Part shown: positions 7,529-15,742 of the stretch, in pieces
Layout of the letters: every line of letters starts with the position of its first letter
How positions within the stretch are numbered: position 1 is the first letter of the stretch
Assembly (NCBI GenBank): GCA_036563505.1
Contig: DATCMH010000013.1
Location: 65,993-129,992, forward strand
DNA from: DATCMH01 sp036563505
Lineage (GTDB): Bacteria > Pseudomonadota > Alphaproteobacteria > Rhizobiales > Beijerinckiaceae
DNA: 64,000 bases
Direction of reading: 5' to 3'
Translations under genes and position numbers: made by a program
Notes under the pieces: model-generated
Seen by the model: the letters and a program-made list of their open reading frames with translations, nothing else
Told to the model about the DNA's origin: nothing
Databases searched by the model: none

Positions 7529-10459
7529 TCAGGCCGCCGCAGCGGCCCGGCCGTTGAAGAAGATGCCGAGCTCGCCCGCCGGACGGGGCGGGCTGAAGTA
7601 GTAGCCCTGGACCTCGGTGCAGCCCTCGGCCTCGACGCGGCGCAGCTGCTCCTCCGTCTCGACGCCCTCGGCGGTCGTCACCATGCCGAGGCTGGAGCCG
7701 AGACCTGAGACGGCGCGCACGATGGCGAGGCAGTCGTTGCGCTCGGCCAGTTCGCGCACGAAGGAGCGGTCGATCTTGATCTTGTCGAAGGGGAACGACC
7801 GCAGGTAGCTCAAGGACGAGTAGCCCGTGCCGAAATCGTCCATGGCGATGCGCACGCCCATGCCGCGCAGCTGGTGAAGGGTGGCGAGCGTCGCCTCCGA
7901 GTCGGCGAGCAGCACCGATTCCGTGATCTCGAGCTCCAGCCGCTGCGGGCTCAAGCCCGACTTGCCCAGCGCCGCCGCGACGGCGAGCACAAGGTTGCGG
8001 CTCTTGAACTGCGCAGGGGAGAGGTTGACCGCGACCTTGAGGTCTCTCGGCCAAGTGACGGCTTCGGCGCAGGCCCGGGCGATGACCCATTCGCCGAGCG
8101 GCACGATGAGCCCGATCTCCTCGGCCAAGGGGATGAAATCCGCAGGCCCGACGAGGCCCCGCACCGGGTGCCGCCAGCGCAGGAGCGCCTCAAAGCCCGA
8201 GACCTCCCCCGAACTCACGCTCACGAGGGGTTGGTAGTAGAGCTCGAACTGCGCCAGCGCGAGCGCCTTGCGCAGGTCAAGTTCGAGCGTTCGGCGCTGT
8301 TGCAGCCGGGCGTCCATCGCCGGCTCGAAGGAATGGCAGGTGCCGCGCCCCTCGCTCTTCGCGCGGTAGAGCGCCATGTCGGCGTTCTTGAGAAGGGTAT
8401 CAGGGTCGGACCCGTCGGACGGAGCGACCGCCAGGCCGACGCTGGTGCCGATGACGACCTGGTGGCCGTCGAGCTCGTAGGGGTCAGCCACCGCCTCGAT
8501 GAGGCGGCGCGCCACGGTGGCGGCGGCTTCCGGCCGCTCCAGGGCGGGCAAGAGGATCGCGAACTCGTCGCCGCCGAGCCGCGCGAGGAGCCCGCTTCCG
8601 GCGAGCGCCTCCTGCAGGCGGGCTGTGACGGCGCGCAGCAGGGCGTCGCCGGTCGGGTGGCCCAGCGTGTCGTTGACGGCCTTGAAGTGGTCGAGGTCGA
8701 GGCAGAGCACGCCGAAGGTCTCGCCCTTCTCCGCGCGGTCCAAAGCCTCTTCCAGAGCCTCGCGGAACAGGGTGCGGTTCGGCAAGTTCGTCAGGGCGTC
8801 GTGGCGCGCCATATGGGCGATGCGCGCCTCGTTGCGCTTCTGCTCCGTGATGTCCTCGTAGGTCGCGACCCAGCCGCCCCCCGTCATCGGGCGATGGTTG
8901 ATGGCGATGGTGCGCCCGTCGCGCAGGACGCGGTGCATGGTGAGCGAGCCGCGGGTCGCGAGCGCCTGAACGTATTCGTCGTAATGCGTATCGGCCGAGC
9001 CGTGCAGGTTGCCGAGCGCCACCGTGTGCTCGAAGAGCATGCGCAAGGTCGCGCCCGGGCGCACGGCGTCGCGATCGAAGCCGAGCATGTCGACGAAGCG
9101 CTCGTTGAAGATCACGATCCGGAACGCGGCGTCGAACATGCACAGGCCCTGGGCCATGTTGTTCAGGGCCGCGTCGAGGCGCTGACGCTGCTCGGCGAGG
9201 GCTTCCTCGGCCCGCACGCGCTCGGTGATGTCGGCATAGGTCGCCACCCAGCCGCCGCCGGCCATCGGCCGGTAGGTGGTCTCGAGCACCCGGTCGCCTT
9301 CGAGGCGGGTCAGGATGCGGGCGGGTGCCCCTTGCGCGAAGAGCGCGAGGCGTTCCGCGTAGAGTTCCTCCACGCTCTGCCCGGGATGGCGCCCGAGGGC
9401 GACGTTGTGGGCGATGAGGTCGCGCAGGTGGGCGCCCGACCGGGCGACCTCGGGCGGCAAGCCGAGGAGGGCGCGGTACTGCGCGTTGCAGACAGTGATG
9501 TTGAGCTGCGCGTCGAGGAGAAGCAGCCCTTCCGCCATGTTGGAGAGCGCGGCGTCGAAGCGGCGGTTCTGCTCCGCCAGGTACTCGCCGGCCGCGAGGC
9601 GCTCCGTGATGTCCTCGTAGGTCGCGACCCAGCCGCCGCCCGTCATGGGCTGGTGCAGGATCTCGATGGTGCGCCCGTCGCTCAGCCGCCGATGGACGCC
9701 CAGGCATCCGTCAGCTTCGAGCTTGGCCCGGTAGCCGGCGTAGAGGTCCTCCGCCGTGGTGTCGGGATGGTTCCCGAGCGCCACCGAGTGCTCCATGATG
9801 GTGCGCAGTGCTACGCCCGGCCGCACCACCTCGGGCGAGAGCCCGTAGAGCTCGACGTAGCGCCGGTTGGCGATGAGCACGTTGAGGTCGGGGTCGAACA
9901 GGCACAGGCCGTTCGACATCGTGTCCAGGGCCGCCGTGAAGAGGCGGTTCTGCTCGGTGAGCGCGTCGCCCGCGCGGCGCACTTCCGTCACGTCCTCGTA
10001 GGTGATCACCCAGCCGTCATCGGCCATGGGCGTGTAGGCCACGGCGAGAATGCGCCCGTCGGCGAGCGTCTGCTGATGGCGACTTCCCTCGCGCCGGGAG
10101 AGACGTTGCATCCAGCCGGTGCCGGCCTGCTCGACGGACCGCTCGCCGTAATGGCCGAGGCGGCCTGCCGCGGCGACGAGCTCACGCGCATGGACGCCGG
10201 CCTGCAGCACCTCGGGCGGAAAGCCGAAGAGATCCGCCAGGCGCCGGTTGAAGAGCACGACGCGGAGCTTGCCGTCGAGTACCAGGAGACCCTGGTGCAC
10301 GTTGTCCAGCGTCGCCTGGAGGAGCTCGGCTTGGCGGGAGAGGGCGCGTTCCTGCTCGGCGAGGCGCTTGTTCTGGCGCTCGTACTCGGCATTGACGACG
10401 CTGTAGGCCTTGTTGATCGCCTCGAGCGCCCGAACCGTCCGCTCGTTCTCGGTTTCCAT
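7529..10459 (-). CDS. Four-PAS GGDEF-EAL cyclic-di-GMP protein
   Basis: A 976-residue cytoplasmic protein without membrane segments. Residues 1-47 form a probable coiled coil. Four similar PAS-type repeats of about 125 residues follow, each with a variant of NMAxGLCLFD...NxRxxxLxGLPPEVVRPG and a closing GGWVATYEDITE. The diguanylate cyclase domain has an intact GGDEF near residue 630 (RLGGDEFAIL). The EAL domain starts near residue 735, with EALLRW near 756, ELEITES, and DDFGTGYSS near 873. Both active sites look complete. No RxxD inhibitory site is present at the usual distance before GGDEF. It probably links small-molecule or redox sensing to c-di-GMP turnover; the net direction cannot be told. 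Confidence 0.9.
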   Translation of the reverse strand: METENERTVRALEAINKAYSVVNAEYERQNKRLAEQERALSRQAELLQATLDNVHQGLLVLDGKLRVVLFNRRLADLFGFPPEVLQAGVHARELVAAAGRLGHYGERSVEQAGTGWMQRLSRREGSRHQQTLADGRILAVAYTPMADDGWVITYEDVTEVRRAGDALTEQNRLFTAALDTMSNGLCLFDPDLNVLIANRRYVELYGLSPEVVRPGVALRTIMEHSVALGNHPDTTAEDLYAGYRAKLEADGCLGVHRRLSDGRTIEILHQPMTGGGWVATYEDITERLAAGEYLAEQNRRFDAALSNMAEGLLLLDAQLNITVCNAQYRALLGLPPEVARSGAHLRDLIAHNVALGRHPGQSVEELYAERLALFAQGAPARILTRLEGDRVLETTYRPMAGGGWVATYADITERVRAEEALAEQRQRLDAALNNMAQGLCMFDAAFRIVIFNERFVDMLGFDRDAVRPGATLRMLFEHTVALGNLHGSADTHYDEYVQALATRGSLTMHRVLRDGRTIAINHRPMTGGGWVATYEDITEQKRNEARIAHMARHDALTNLPNRTLFREALEEALDRAEKGETFGVLCLDLDHFKAVNDTLGHPTGDALLRAVTARLQEALAGSGLLARLGGDEFAILLPALERPEAAATVARRLIEAVADPYELDGHQVVIGTSVGLAVAPSDGSDPDTLLKNADMALYRAKSEGRGTCHSFEPAMDARLQQRRTLELDLRKALALAQFELYYQPLVSVSSGEVSGFEALLRWRHPVRGLVGPADFIPLAEEIGLIVPLGEWVIARACAEAVTWPRDLKVAVNLSPAQFKSRNLVLAVAAALGKSGLSPQRLELEITESVLLADSEATLATLHQLRGMGVRIAMDDFGTGYSSLSYLRSFPFDKIKIDRSFVRELAERNDCLAIVRAVSGLGSSLGMVTTAEGVETEEQLRRVEAEGCTEVQGYYFSPPRPAGELGIFFNGRAAAAA

Positions 10460-10681
10460 CCCCGACCCGCTTGTGCGCGGCCGCTCGTACGCTCGGCCGA
10501 CCGTTTCGCGGGTACCCTGGCGCGAATGTCTTGCTTTGGATTTAACTCAGAAAATTCGAGTTGGCCGCGCCACCGATCGCCGCGAACCTCGCCTCGACAG
10601 GGCCGGAGCCGGCCACTACAACCCCTCTCAAATCCAACCGACAGGCTCCTTGATCCGAGCCGACGAGAGCCAAGCACCCCG
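10460..10681. promoter_or_regulatory. Divergent intergenic region (GGDEF-EAL / alaS)
   Basis: This 222-nt region separates the divergently transcribed c-di-GMP gene and alaS. It holds the only AT-richer patch nearby (about 10530-10560). No confident promoter hexamers, T-box or leader peptide were recognised. No gene is seen. Confidence 0.4.
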
Positions 10682-13333
10682 ATGAGCGGCGTCAACGAGA
10701 TCCGGTCGACCTTCCTCGATTACTTCGCCAAGAACGGCCACGAGGTCGTGGCCTCGAGTCCGCTCGTGCCGCGCAACGACCCGACCCTGATGTTCACGAA
10801 CGCCGGCATGGTGCAGTTCAAGAACGTCTTCACGGGCGTCGAACGCCGCCCCTACGCGCGTGCCACGACGAGCCAGAAATGCGTGCGGGCCGGGGGCAAG
10901 CACAACGACCTCGACAACGTGGGATACACGGCGCGCCACCACACGTTTTTCGAGATGCTGGGGAATTTCTCCTTCGGCGACTATTTCAAGCCGCTCGCCA
11001 TCGAGCTCGCCTGGAACCTGATCACCAAGGAGTTCGACCTCCCCAAGGACAAGCTCCTCGTCACCATCTACCACACCGACGACGAGGCGGCCGATCTCTG
11101 GAAGAAGATCGCCGGCTTCTCCGATTCCAAGATCATCCGCATCCCCACCTCCGACAATTTCTGGCAGATGGGCGACACCGGCCCCTGCGGCCCGTGCTCG
11201 GAGATCTTCATCGACCAGGGCGAGGCGCTGCAGGGCGGCCCGCCCGGTTCGCCCGACGAGGACGGTGATCGCTTCCTCGAGTTCTGGAACCTCGTGTTCA
11301 TGCAATACGAGCAGATCGAGCCGGGGAACCGGATTGGTCTCCCGAAACCTTCCATTGACACCGGCATGGGGCTGGAGCGCATCTCGGCGGTGCTGCAGGG
11401 CGTCCACTCGAACTACGACACGGACCTGTTCCGCACCCTCATCGAGGCGGTGGCGCACGCCACCGGCGTCGCCCCGGAGGGCGCGCGAAAAGCCTCGCAT
11501 CGGGTCATCGCCGATCATCTGCGCGCCGCGTCCTTCCTGGTGGCGGACGGGGTACTGCCCTCCAACGAAGGCCGCGGCTACGTGCTCCGGCGCATCATGC
11601 GCCGCGCCATGCGCCACGCGCAGCTCCTCGGGTCGAAGGACCCCCTGATGTACCGCCTCGTGCCGGCGCTGGTGCGCGAGATGGGCCAGGCCTATCCGGA
11701 GCTGGTGCGAGCCGAGGCGCTCATCACCGAGACCCTCAAGCTCGAGGAGACGCGGTTCCGCCGCACACTCGAGCGCGGCCTTGCGATCCTCGACACCGAG
11801 ACCGCGGAGCTCGGCGAGGGCCAAAAGCTTTCGGGCGAGACGGCCTTTACGCTCTACGACACGTACGGCTTCCCCCTCGACCTCACACAAGATGCCTTAA
11901 AGGCGCGCGGTATCGGCGTGGACACGGACGGCTTCACCGCCGCGATGCAGCGCCAGAAGGAGAAGGCGCGGGCGGCGTGGTCGGGCTCGGGCGAGGCGGC
12001 CACCGAGACCGTGTGGTTCGGCCTGCGCGAGCGCGCCGGCGCCACCGAGTTCCTCGGCTACGAGACGGAGGACGCGGAAGGCGTGGTGCTGGCCCTCCTG
12101 CGCGACGGCCGCGAGGTCGAGCGCCTCGAGGCGGGCGAGACGGGCCTCCTCGTTCTCAACCAAACGCCGTTCTACGCCGAATCCGGCGGCCAGGTCGGCG
12201 ACACCGGCACGGTCGTAGGGGAGGGTGCCGCGGCCCGGGTGACCGGCACCGAGAAGAAGCTCGGCGACCTCTGGGTTCACCACGTCACCGTCGAGAGCGG
12301 CGCGCTCAGCGCCGGCCAGCCGCTCCAGCTCCACGTCGATCACGCCCGCCGCGGCGCGGTGCGCGCCAACCATTCGGCGACCCACCTCCTGCACGAGGCC
12401 CTGCGCGAGGTGCTCGGCGACCACGTCGCCCAGAAAGGTTCGCTCGTAGCGCCGGACCGCCTGCGCTTCGATTTCAGCCATCCGAAGCCCGTCAGCGACG
12501 CGGAGGTCGAGCGCGTCGAGGAGATTGCCAATCAGGTGCTCCTGCAGAACGCGCCCGTGGTGACGAAGCTGATGGGCGTCGAGGAGGCGATCGAATCCGG
12601 CGCCCGCGCGCTCTTCGGGGAGAAATACGGCGACGAGGTGCGGGTGGTCTCCATGGGCCGGGCGCCCGACGGGAACAGAACCTTCTCCGTCGAGCTCTGC
12701 GGCGGCACCCACGTCGCGCGCACCGGCGATATCGGTACGGTGGTCGTGGTGGGCGAAGGTGCGGTCGCCGCGGGCGTGCGCCGCCTCGAGGCCATGACGG
12801 GCGAGGCCGCCCGCCGGCATCTTGCCGCCGAGAGCCGCAAGCTCCACGCCTTGGCAGGCCTTCTCAAGACCACCGTCGACGAGGCGCCCGAGCGCGTCGC
12901 GGCCCTGATCGAGGAGCGGCGCCGCCTCGAGCGCGACCTCGCGGAAGCGCGGCGCAAGCTCGCCATGGGCGAGGGCACGGGCGGCGGCGACCCGATCCGC
13001 ACGGTGGCGGGCGTCCAGCTCATGGCCCGCGCGGTATCCGGCGTCGAGATGCGCGACCTCAAGACCCTCGCCGACGAAGGCAAGCGCCGCCTCGGCTCGG
13101 GCGTCGTCGCCATCGTCGGGATCGCCGAGGACGGCAAGGCGGGCATCGTGGTCGGCGTCACCGACGACCTCACGCCGAAGATCGACGCGGTGACGCTCGT
13201 TCGCGCCGGCGCGGAAAAGCTCGGGGGCAAGGGCGGCGGCGGCCGCCGCGACATGGCCCAGGCCGGCGGCCCGGACGGCAGCCAAGCGGAAGCCGCGCTC
13301 GCCGCCGTCGAAGCGGCGCTGCAGGGGGCTTGA
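10682..13333 (+). CDS. alaS: Alanyl-tRNA synthetase
   Basis: The 883-residue enzyme charges tRNA-Ala and edits mischarged Ser/Gly. The start MSGVNEIRSTFLDYFAKNGH is the usual N-terminus; the frame is open for about 2.8 kb further upstream, but that stretch is antisense to the GGDEF-EAL gene. The class II catalytic core is at the N-terminus (MFTNAGMVQFKNVF near residue 36). The editing-domain zinc motif HSATHLLHEAL is near residue 563 and CGGTHVARTGDIG near 673. The C-terminal DHHA1-type domain ends with a glycine-rich GGKGGGGRRDMAQAGG. Length is typical. In many alphaproteobacteria recA precedes alaS; here it does not. Confidence 0.97.
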   Translation: MSGVNEIRSTFLDYFAKNGHEVVASSPLVPRNDPTLMFTNAGMVQFKNVFTGVERRPYARATTSQKCVRAGGKHNDLDNVGYTARHHTFFEMLGNFSFGDYFKPLAIELAWNLITKEFDLPKDKLLVTIYHTDDEAADLWKKIAGFSDSKIIRIPTSDNFWQMGDTGPCGPCSEIFIDQGEALQGGPPGSPDEDGDRFLEFWNLVFMQYEQIEPGNRIGLPKPSIDTGMGLERISAVLQGVHSNYDTDLFRTLIEAVAHATGVAPEGARKASHRVIADHLRAASFLVADGVLPSNEGRGYVLRRIMRRAMRHAQLLGSKDPLMYRLVPALVREMGQAYPELVRAEALITETLKLEETRFRRTLERGLAILDTETAELGEGQKLSGETAFTLYDTYGFPLDLTQDALKARGIGVDTDGFTAAMQRQKEKARAAWSGSGEAATETVWFGLRERAGATEFLGYETEDAEGVVLALLRDGREVERLEAGETGLLVLNQTPFYAESGGQVGDTGTVVGEGAAARVTGTEKKLGDLWVHHVTVESGALSAGQPLQLHVDHARRGAVRANHSATHLLHEALREVLGDHVAQKGSLVAPDRLRFDFSHPKPVSDAEVERVEEIANQVLLQNAPVVTKLMGVEEAIESGARALFGEKYGDEVRVVSMGRAPDGNRTFSVELCGGTHVARTGDIGTVVVVGEGAVAAGVRRLEAMTGEAARRHLAAESRKLHALAGLLKTTVDEAPERVAALIEERRRLERDLAEARRKLAMGEGTGGGDPIRTVAGVQLMARAVSGVEMRDLKTLADEGKRRLGSGVVAIVGIAEDGKAGIVVGVTDDLTPKIDAVTLVRAGAEKLGGKGGGGRRDMAQAGGPDGSQAEAALAAVEAALQGA

Positions 13334-13490
13334 GGTCACACGGGTAGGTTGAAGCCACGCGGGCACCACCGGGCCCGTACGGCCGAGCAGACTCGGGTGA
13401 TGTTGGGCGCTACGCCCGACGGCCGGCCCTGTACGAGGGGGAGGACCCTGGCCGCCGTGCCAGGATCCGATTGACAGCGACGGGCGCGGC

Positions 13491-14009
13491 TCAGGCGCGG
13501 CCGACGGCCCGCTCCAGCTCCGCCTTCGACATCTTCGAGCGGCCGGGGATGTTCTTCGACCGGGCCTTCGCCATCAGGTCGGCCTTGGTCGGCCCGCCCG
13601 CGGAGGCTTTGCCCGTCTTGCGTGCCGCGGCCGCTTTCTTGGCGACGTCCCGCGGCTGGGCGGAGAACTGCTCGCCCTTCTTCGTGTCGGCCCGCTTCTT
13701 GGCCGTGGTGCGCTTGTATTCCGCGTCGGAGAGCTTCTCCCGCGCCTTCTTCGGCAGGTAGCGCTCTCCCGTCTCGGTGCTCTTCTTGCCGGACTTCGTG
13801 CCCCACTCCTCCTTGGACCACTGCGTCAGGCTGTTGTCCTCCGCCTTCTTGCCTTTGTAGCCGCCGCCCTCCTCCTGGTACTCGTGGCTGGCGAGCTGGG
13901 CCTTGCGCGCCGACCATTGGCCCGGCCGGCCGCCCTTGGATGATTTCGTGACGTCCTTCTTCACCTTTTCCCAGAGCTTCGGATCGGTTTTCTCCGCCGT
14001 CTTCGACAT
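13491..14009 (-). CDS. Lysine-rich DUF5872 protein with SAP/Rho-N-like tail
   Basis: A 172-residue, strongly basic protein. The N-terminal 125 residues match the DUF5872 pattern (TDPKLWEKVKKDVTKSSKGG, QWSARKAQLASHEYQEEGGGYKG, LTQWSKEEWGTKSG, ERYLPKKAREKLSDAEY). The last 35 residues (TKADLMAKARSKNIPGRSKM followed by SKAELERAV) look like a SAP or Rho-N helix-turn-helix mini-domain, as in DNA- or RNA-binding tails. No signal peptide or membrane segment is present. The composition suggests a nucleic-acid-associated protein, but the function is unknown and nothing in the neighbourhood clarifies it. It is transcribed alone, against alaS and argC. Confidence 0.75.
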   Translation of the reverse strand: MSKTAEKTDPKLWEKVKKDVTKSSKGGRPGQWSARKAQLASHEYQEEGGGYKGKKAEDNSLTQWSKEEWGTKSGKKSTETGERYLPKKAREKLSDAEYKRTTAKKRADTKKGEQFSAQPRDVAKKAAAARKTGKASAGGPTKADLMAKARSKNIPGRSKMSKAELERAVGRA

Positions 14010-14141
14010 TGAACGCTCCTGTCAGGGCTACTCTCCGCGGGCAACCGGCACCGAGCAGCCCCCGTTCCGCCCTGCGACGGTTGGGCACCAGGGAGTGGTC
14101 CGCCGCGTGAGAGGAACGGAGCGCCTTCGGCGCGAGATGTC

Positions 14142-14272
14142 GTGCTGGGTTCCCTTCCCCTCCGCCCTGTTGGGCTCCGGCCGGGAATGACAGTGGAAGC
14201 GGCTCAGCAGAACCTCCCCTGTCATCCCCGGCCGGAGGCGGCTCGTCCGCCGAGGGGAAGGGGACCCAGCAC
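14142..14272. repeat. Long imperfect inverted repeat (family D)
   Basis: Two arms of about 52 nt, 14142-14193 and 14219-14272, are imperfect reverse complements. Both share CTGTCAT-CCCGGCCGGAG at the inner side and GGGGAAGGG-ACCCAGCAC at the outer side, separated by 25 nt. The RNA form would be a long hairpin. A related element lies before metH. The flanking CTCGTCGCG-AGCGACGCCG at 14278-14297 recurs just after rnpB (about 39140-39160). Confidence 0.75.
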
Positions 14273-14330
14273 AATAGCTCGTCGCGAAGCGACGCCGCAC
14301 GATCTGCCTCAGCCGCCATCGCTGAGCCCA

Positions 14331-14359
14331 TTGACTTTCCCCCGAGCCTGGCCGCATGG
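14331..14359 (+). promoter_or_regulatory. Candidate promoter of the argC leader
   Basis: TTGACT at 14331-14336 is a good -35 element. At a 17-nt spacing the -10 position reads GCATGG, which is weak. Transcription would start close to 14367, the ATG of the leader reading frame, giving a leaderless or nearly leaderless leader peptide. This is an inference from spacing only. Confidence 0.35.
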
Positions 14360-14366
14360 AAGCGGG

Positions 14367-14426
14367 ATGACGACTGCGATCCTCCGCACCCGACGTACGC
14401 CGACCGCCCTGGCGCGATCGCGGTAA
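14367..14426 (+). CDS. Candidate arginine leader peptide upstream of argC
   Basis: Nineteen codons ending in TAA encode MTTAILRTRRTPTALARSR, with Arg at positions 7, 9, 10, 17 and 19 (codons CGC, CGA, CGT, CGA, CGG). The frame precedes a stem-loop terminator that in turn precedes argC, the arginine pathway gene. Size, position and residue enrichment match leader peptides of trp/his-type attenuators. A GGAAG stretch at 14358-14362 could serve as a Shine-Dalgarno sequence if the transcript starts earlier. A high background of Arg codons in this GC-rich genome weakens the composition argument; the downstream RNA structure strengthens it. Confidence 0.55.
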   Translation: MTTAILRTRRTPTALARSR

Positions 14427-14482
14427 CGGCGCACGTCCGTCGTCTCGAAGCGAGCCGCGCCCCTCAGCGCGGCTTTTTCTTT
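14392..14482 (+). promoter_or_regulatory. Candidate transcription attenuator controlling argC
   Basis: Four segments can be read. Segment 1 (14392-14401) overlaps the tandem Arg codons 9-10 and pairs with segment 2 (14428-14437) with one mismatch. Segment 2 starts just after the leader stop codon, and its GGCGC can instead pair with GCGCC in segment 3 (14457-14461). Segment 3 also forms the terminator stem with segment 4 (14467-14474). A ribosome finishing at the stop codon at 14424-14426 would cover segment 2 and let the terminator form. One stalled at Arg 7-10 would mask segment 1 and favour the 2:3 pairing. This is the geometry of classical amino-acid attenuation; operation is inferred. 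Confidence 0.55.
14453..14482 (+). terminator. Rho-independent terminator before argC
   Basis: An 8-bp stem (AGCCGCGC / GCGCGGCT) with a 6-nt CCCTCA loop is followed by TTTTTCTTT. No annotated gene on the + strand ends nearby (alaS stops 1.1 kb upstream), which supports an attenuator role for the argC leader. Confidence 0.8.
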
Positions 14483-14553
14483 GCCGGATGCCGGTCCTTT
14501 TCCCGACCTCTCCTCCTCCCCATTTCCAGCGCGCCTCGAAGAGGATCAAAGCC

Positions 14554-15528
14554 ATGCTCATGAGCGACACCCGCGCGAAGGCCGGCACGGCCAGCGTCCC
14601 TGGCACCGCCAGCGTCTTCATCGACGGCGAGGCCGGCACCACGGGCCTCGGCATCCGCGACCGCCTCGCGGGCATCGAGGGCGTCTCGATCCGCTCCATC
14701 GACCCGGCGCGGCGCAAGGATCCGGAGGCCAAGCGCGCGATCTTGGGCGAGGTCGACGTGGTGATCCTGTGCCTGCACGATGCTGCCGCGCGCGAGACCG
14801 TGGCCATGGTCGACGCCCTTGGGGAGGCCGGACCGCGGGTCCTCGACGCTTCGACCGCGCATCGCATCGCGCCGGGCTGGACCTACGGTTTCCCGGAGCT
14901 CTCCCGCGACCAGCGGCGGGCGATTGCTGGGGCGTCCCGGGTCGCCAACCCGGGCTGCTATCCGACGGGCGCCATCGCGCTCCTCAAGCCTCTGGTCGAC
15001 GCGGGGCTCGTGCCGGCCGACCACCCGATCTCCGTCAACGCGGTGAGCGGCTACAGCGGCGGCGGCCGCTCGATGATCGAGGCCTACGAGGCCGGCACGG
15101 CGCCGGCCTTCGAGCTCTACGGCCTCTCCTTCGAGCACAAGCACGTGCCCGAGCTGCAGCGCTACGCCGGCCTGACGCGGCGGCCGATCTTCGTGCCCTC
15201 CGTCGGCAACTTCCGGCAGGGCATGCTGGTCAGCGTGCCGCTCCACCTCGACGCTCTGCCGGGTAAGCCGTCACCAGGCGACCTCGAAGCGGCGCTCGCG
15301 GCCCACTACGAGGGGGCGGACTTGGTGCGTGTCCTGCCGACGGCGTCCGAGGGCAAGCTGGTGGAGCGCATCGAGCCCGAGGCGCTCAACGACACGGATG
15401 TTCTGGAGCTTCGGGTCTTCGGTCAGGAATCTTATGGCCACGCGCTCCTCGTGGCGCGCCTTGACAACCTCGGCAAGGGCGCCTCGGGCGCGGCGGTGCA
15501 GAACCTCAAGGTGATGCTGGGGCTCTGA
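14554..15528 (+). CDS. argC: N-acetyl-gamma-glutamyl-phosphate reductase (type 2)
   Basis: The 324-residue enzyme catalyses the NADPH-dependent third step of arginine synthesis, reducing N-acetylglutamyl phosphate to the semialdehyde. ATG 14554 is chosen because GAGG lies 9 nt before it; ATG 14560 is an alternative. The NADP-binding loop is FIDGEAGTTGLGIRDRL near residue 20, the catalytic Cys is in NPGCYPTGA near residue 135, and a conserved GLSFEHKHVPEL follows near 190. Length and motifs fit the short type 2 AGPR group common in alphaproteobacteria. No other arg gene is adjacent. A candidate arginine attenuator lies immediately upstream. Confidence 0.95.
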   Translation: MLMSDTRAKAGTASVPGTASVFIDGEAGTTGLGIRDRLAGIEGVSIRSIDPARRKDPEAKRAILGEVDVVILCLHDAAARETVAMVDALGEAGPRVLDASTAHRIAPGWTYGFPELSRDQRRAIAGASRVANPGCYPTGAIALLKPLVDAGLVPADHPISVNAVSGYSGGGRSMIEAYEAGTAPAFELYGLSFEHKHVPELQRYAGLTRRPIFVPSVGNFRQGMLVSVPLHLDALPGKPSPGDLEAALAAHYEGADLVRVLPTASEGKLVERIEPEALNDTDVLELRVFGQESYGHALLVARLDNLGKGASGAAVQNLKVMLGL

Positions 15529-15547
15529 GGACGGCCGGCAATCCACC

Positions 15548-15642
15548 CCACCCTTGTCATGGCCGGGCTTGACCCGGCCATCTCGGTTCGGAGGTGTTGG
15601 CGGTTTCACGCCGAGGTTCGCGGGTCGAGCCCGCGAACGACA
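15548..15642. repeat. Intergenic palindromic repeat, family A copy 2
   Basis: Same two palindromes and similar linker as at 3351-3444, including the shared TTTCACGCCGAGGTTCGCG-type or CTTCACGCCGAGG joint. It lies between the convergent argC and FAH genes. Confidence 0.85.
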
Positions 15643-15684
15643 GGGCTGGTGTTCCGATCTCTCCGGACCTCCGCCCAGCGCCTC

Positions 15685-15738
15685 CTCATCCGCCTGCCTT
15701 ACGGCAGGCACCTTCTCCCACGAGGGGAGAAGGTGAGG
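15685..15738. repeat. Intergenic palindromic repeat, partial family B copy
   Basis: Short copy with CTCATCCGCC, an imperfect palindrome around TTACGGCAGGCACC, and CTTCTCCCACGAGGGGAGAAG. It ends 4 nt before the stop codon of the FAH-family gene and could serve as a bidirectional terminator. Confidence 0.7.
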
Positions 15739-15742
15739 CGCC

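Noticed and set aside
7874..10681. Frame continuous with alaS for about 935 codons upstream of its start
   Set aside because: It is antisense to the PAS-GGDEF-EAL gene, has no recognisable protein features, and the conserved AlaRS N-terminus begins at ATG 10682. High GC content leaves antisense frames open.
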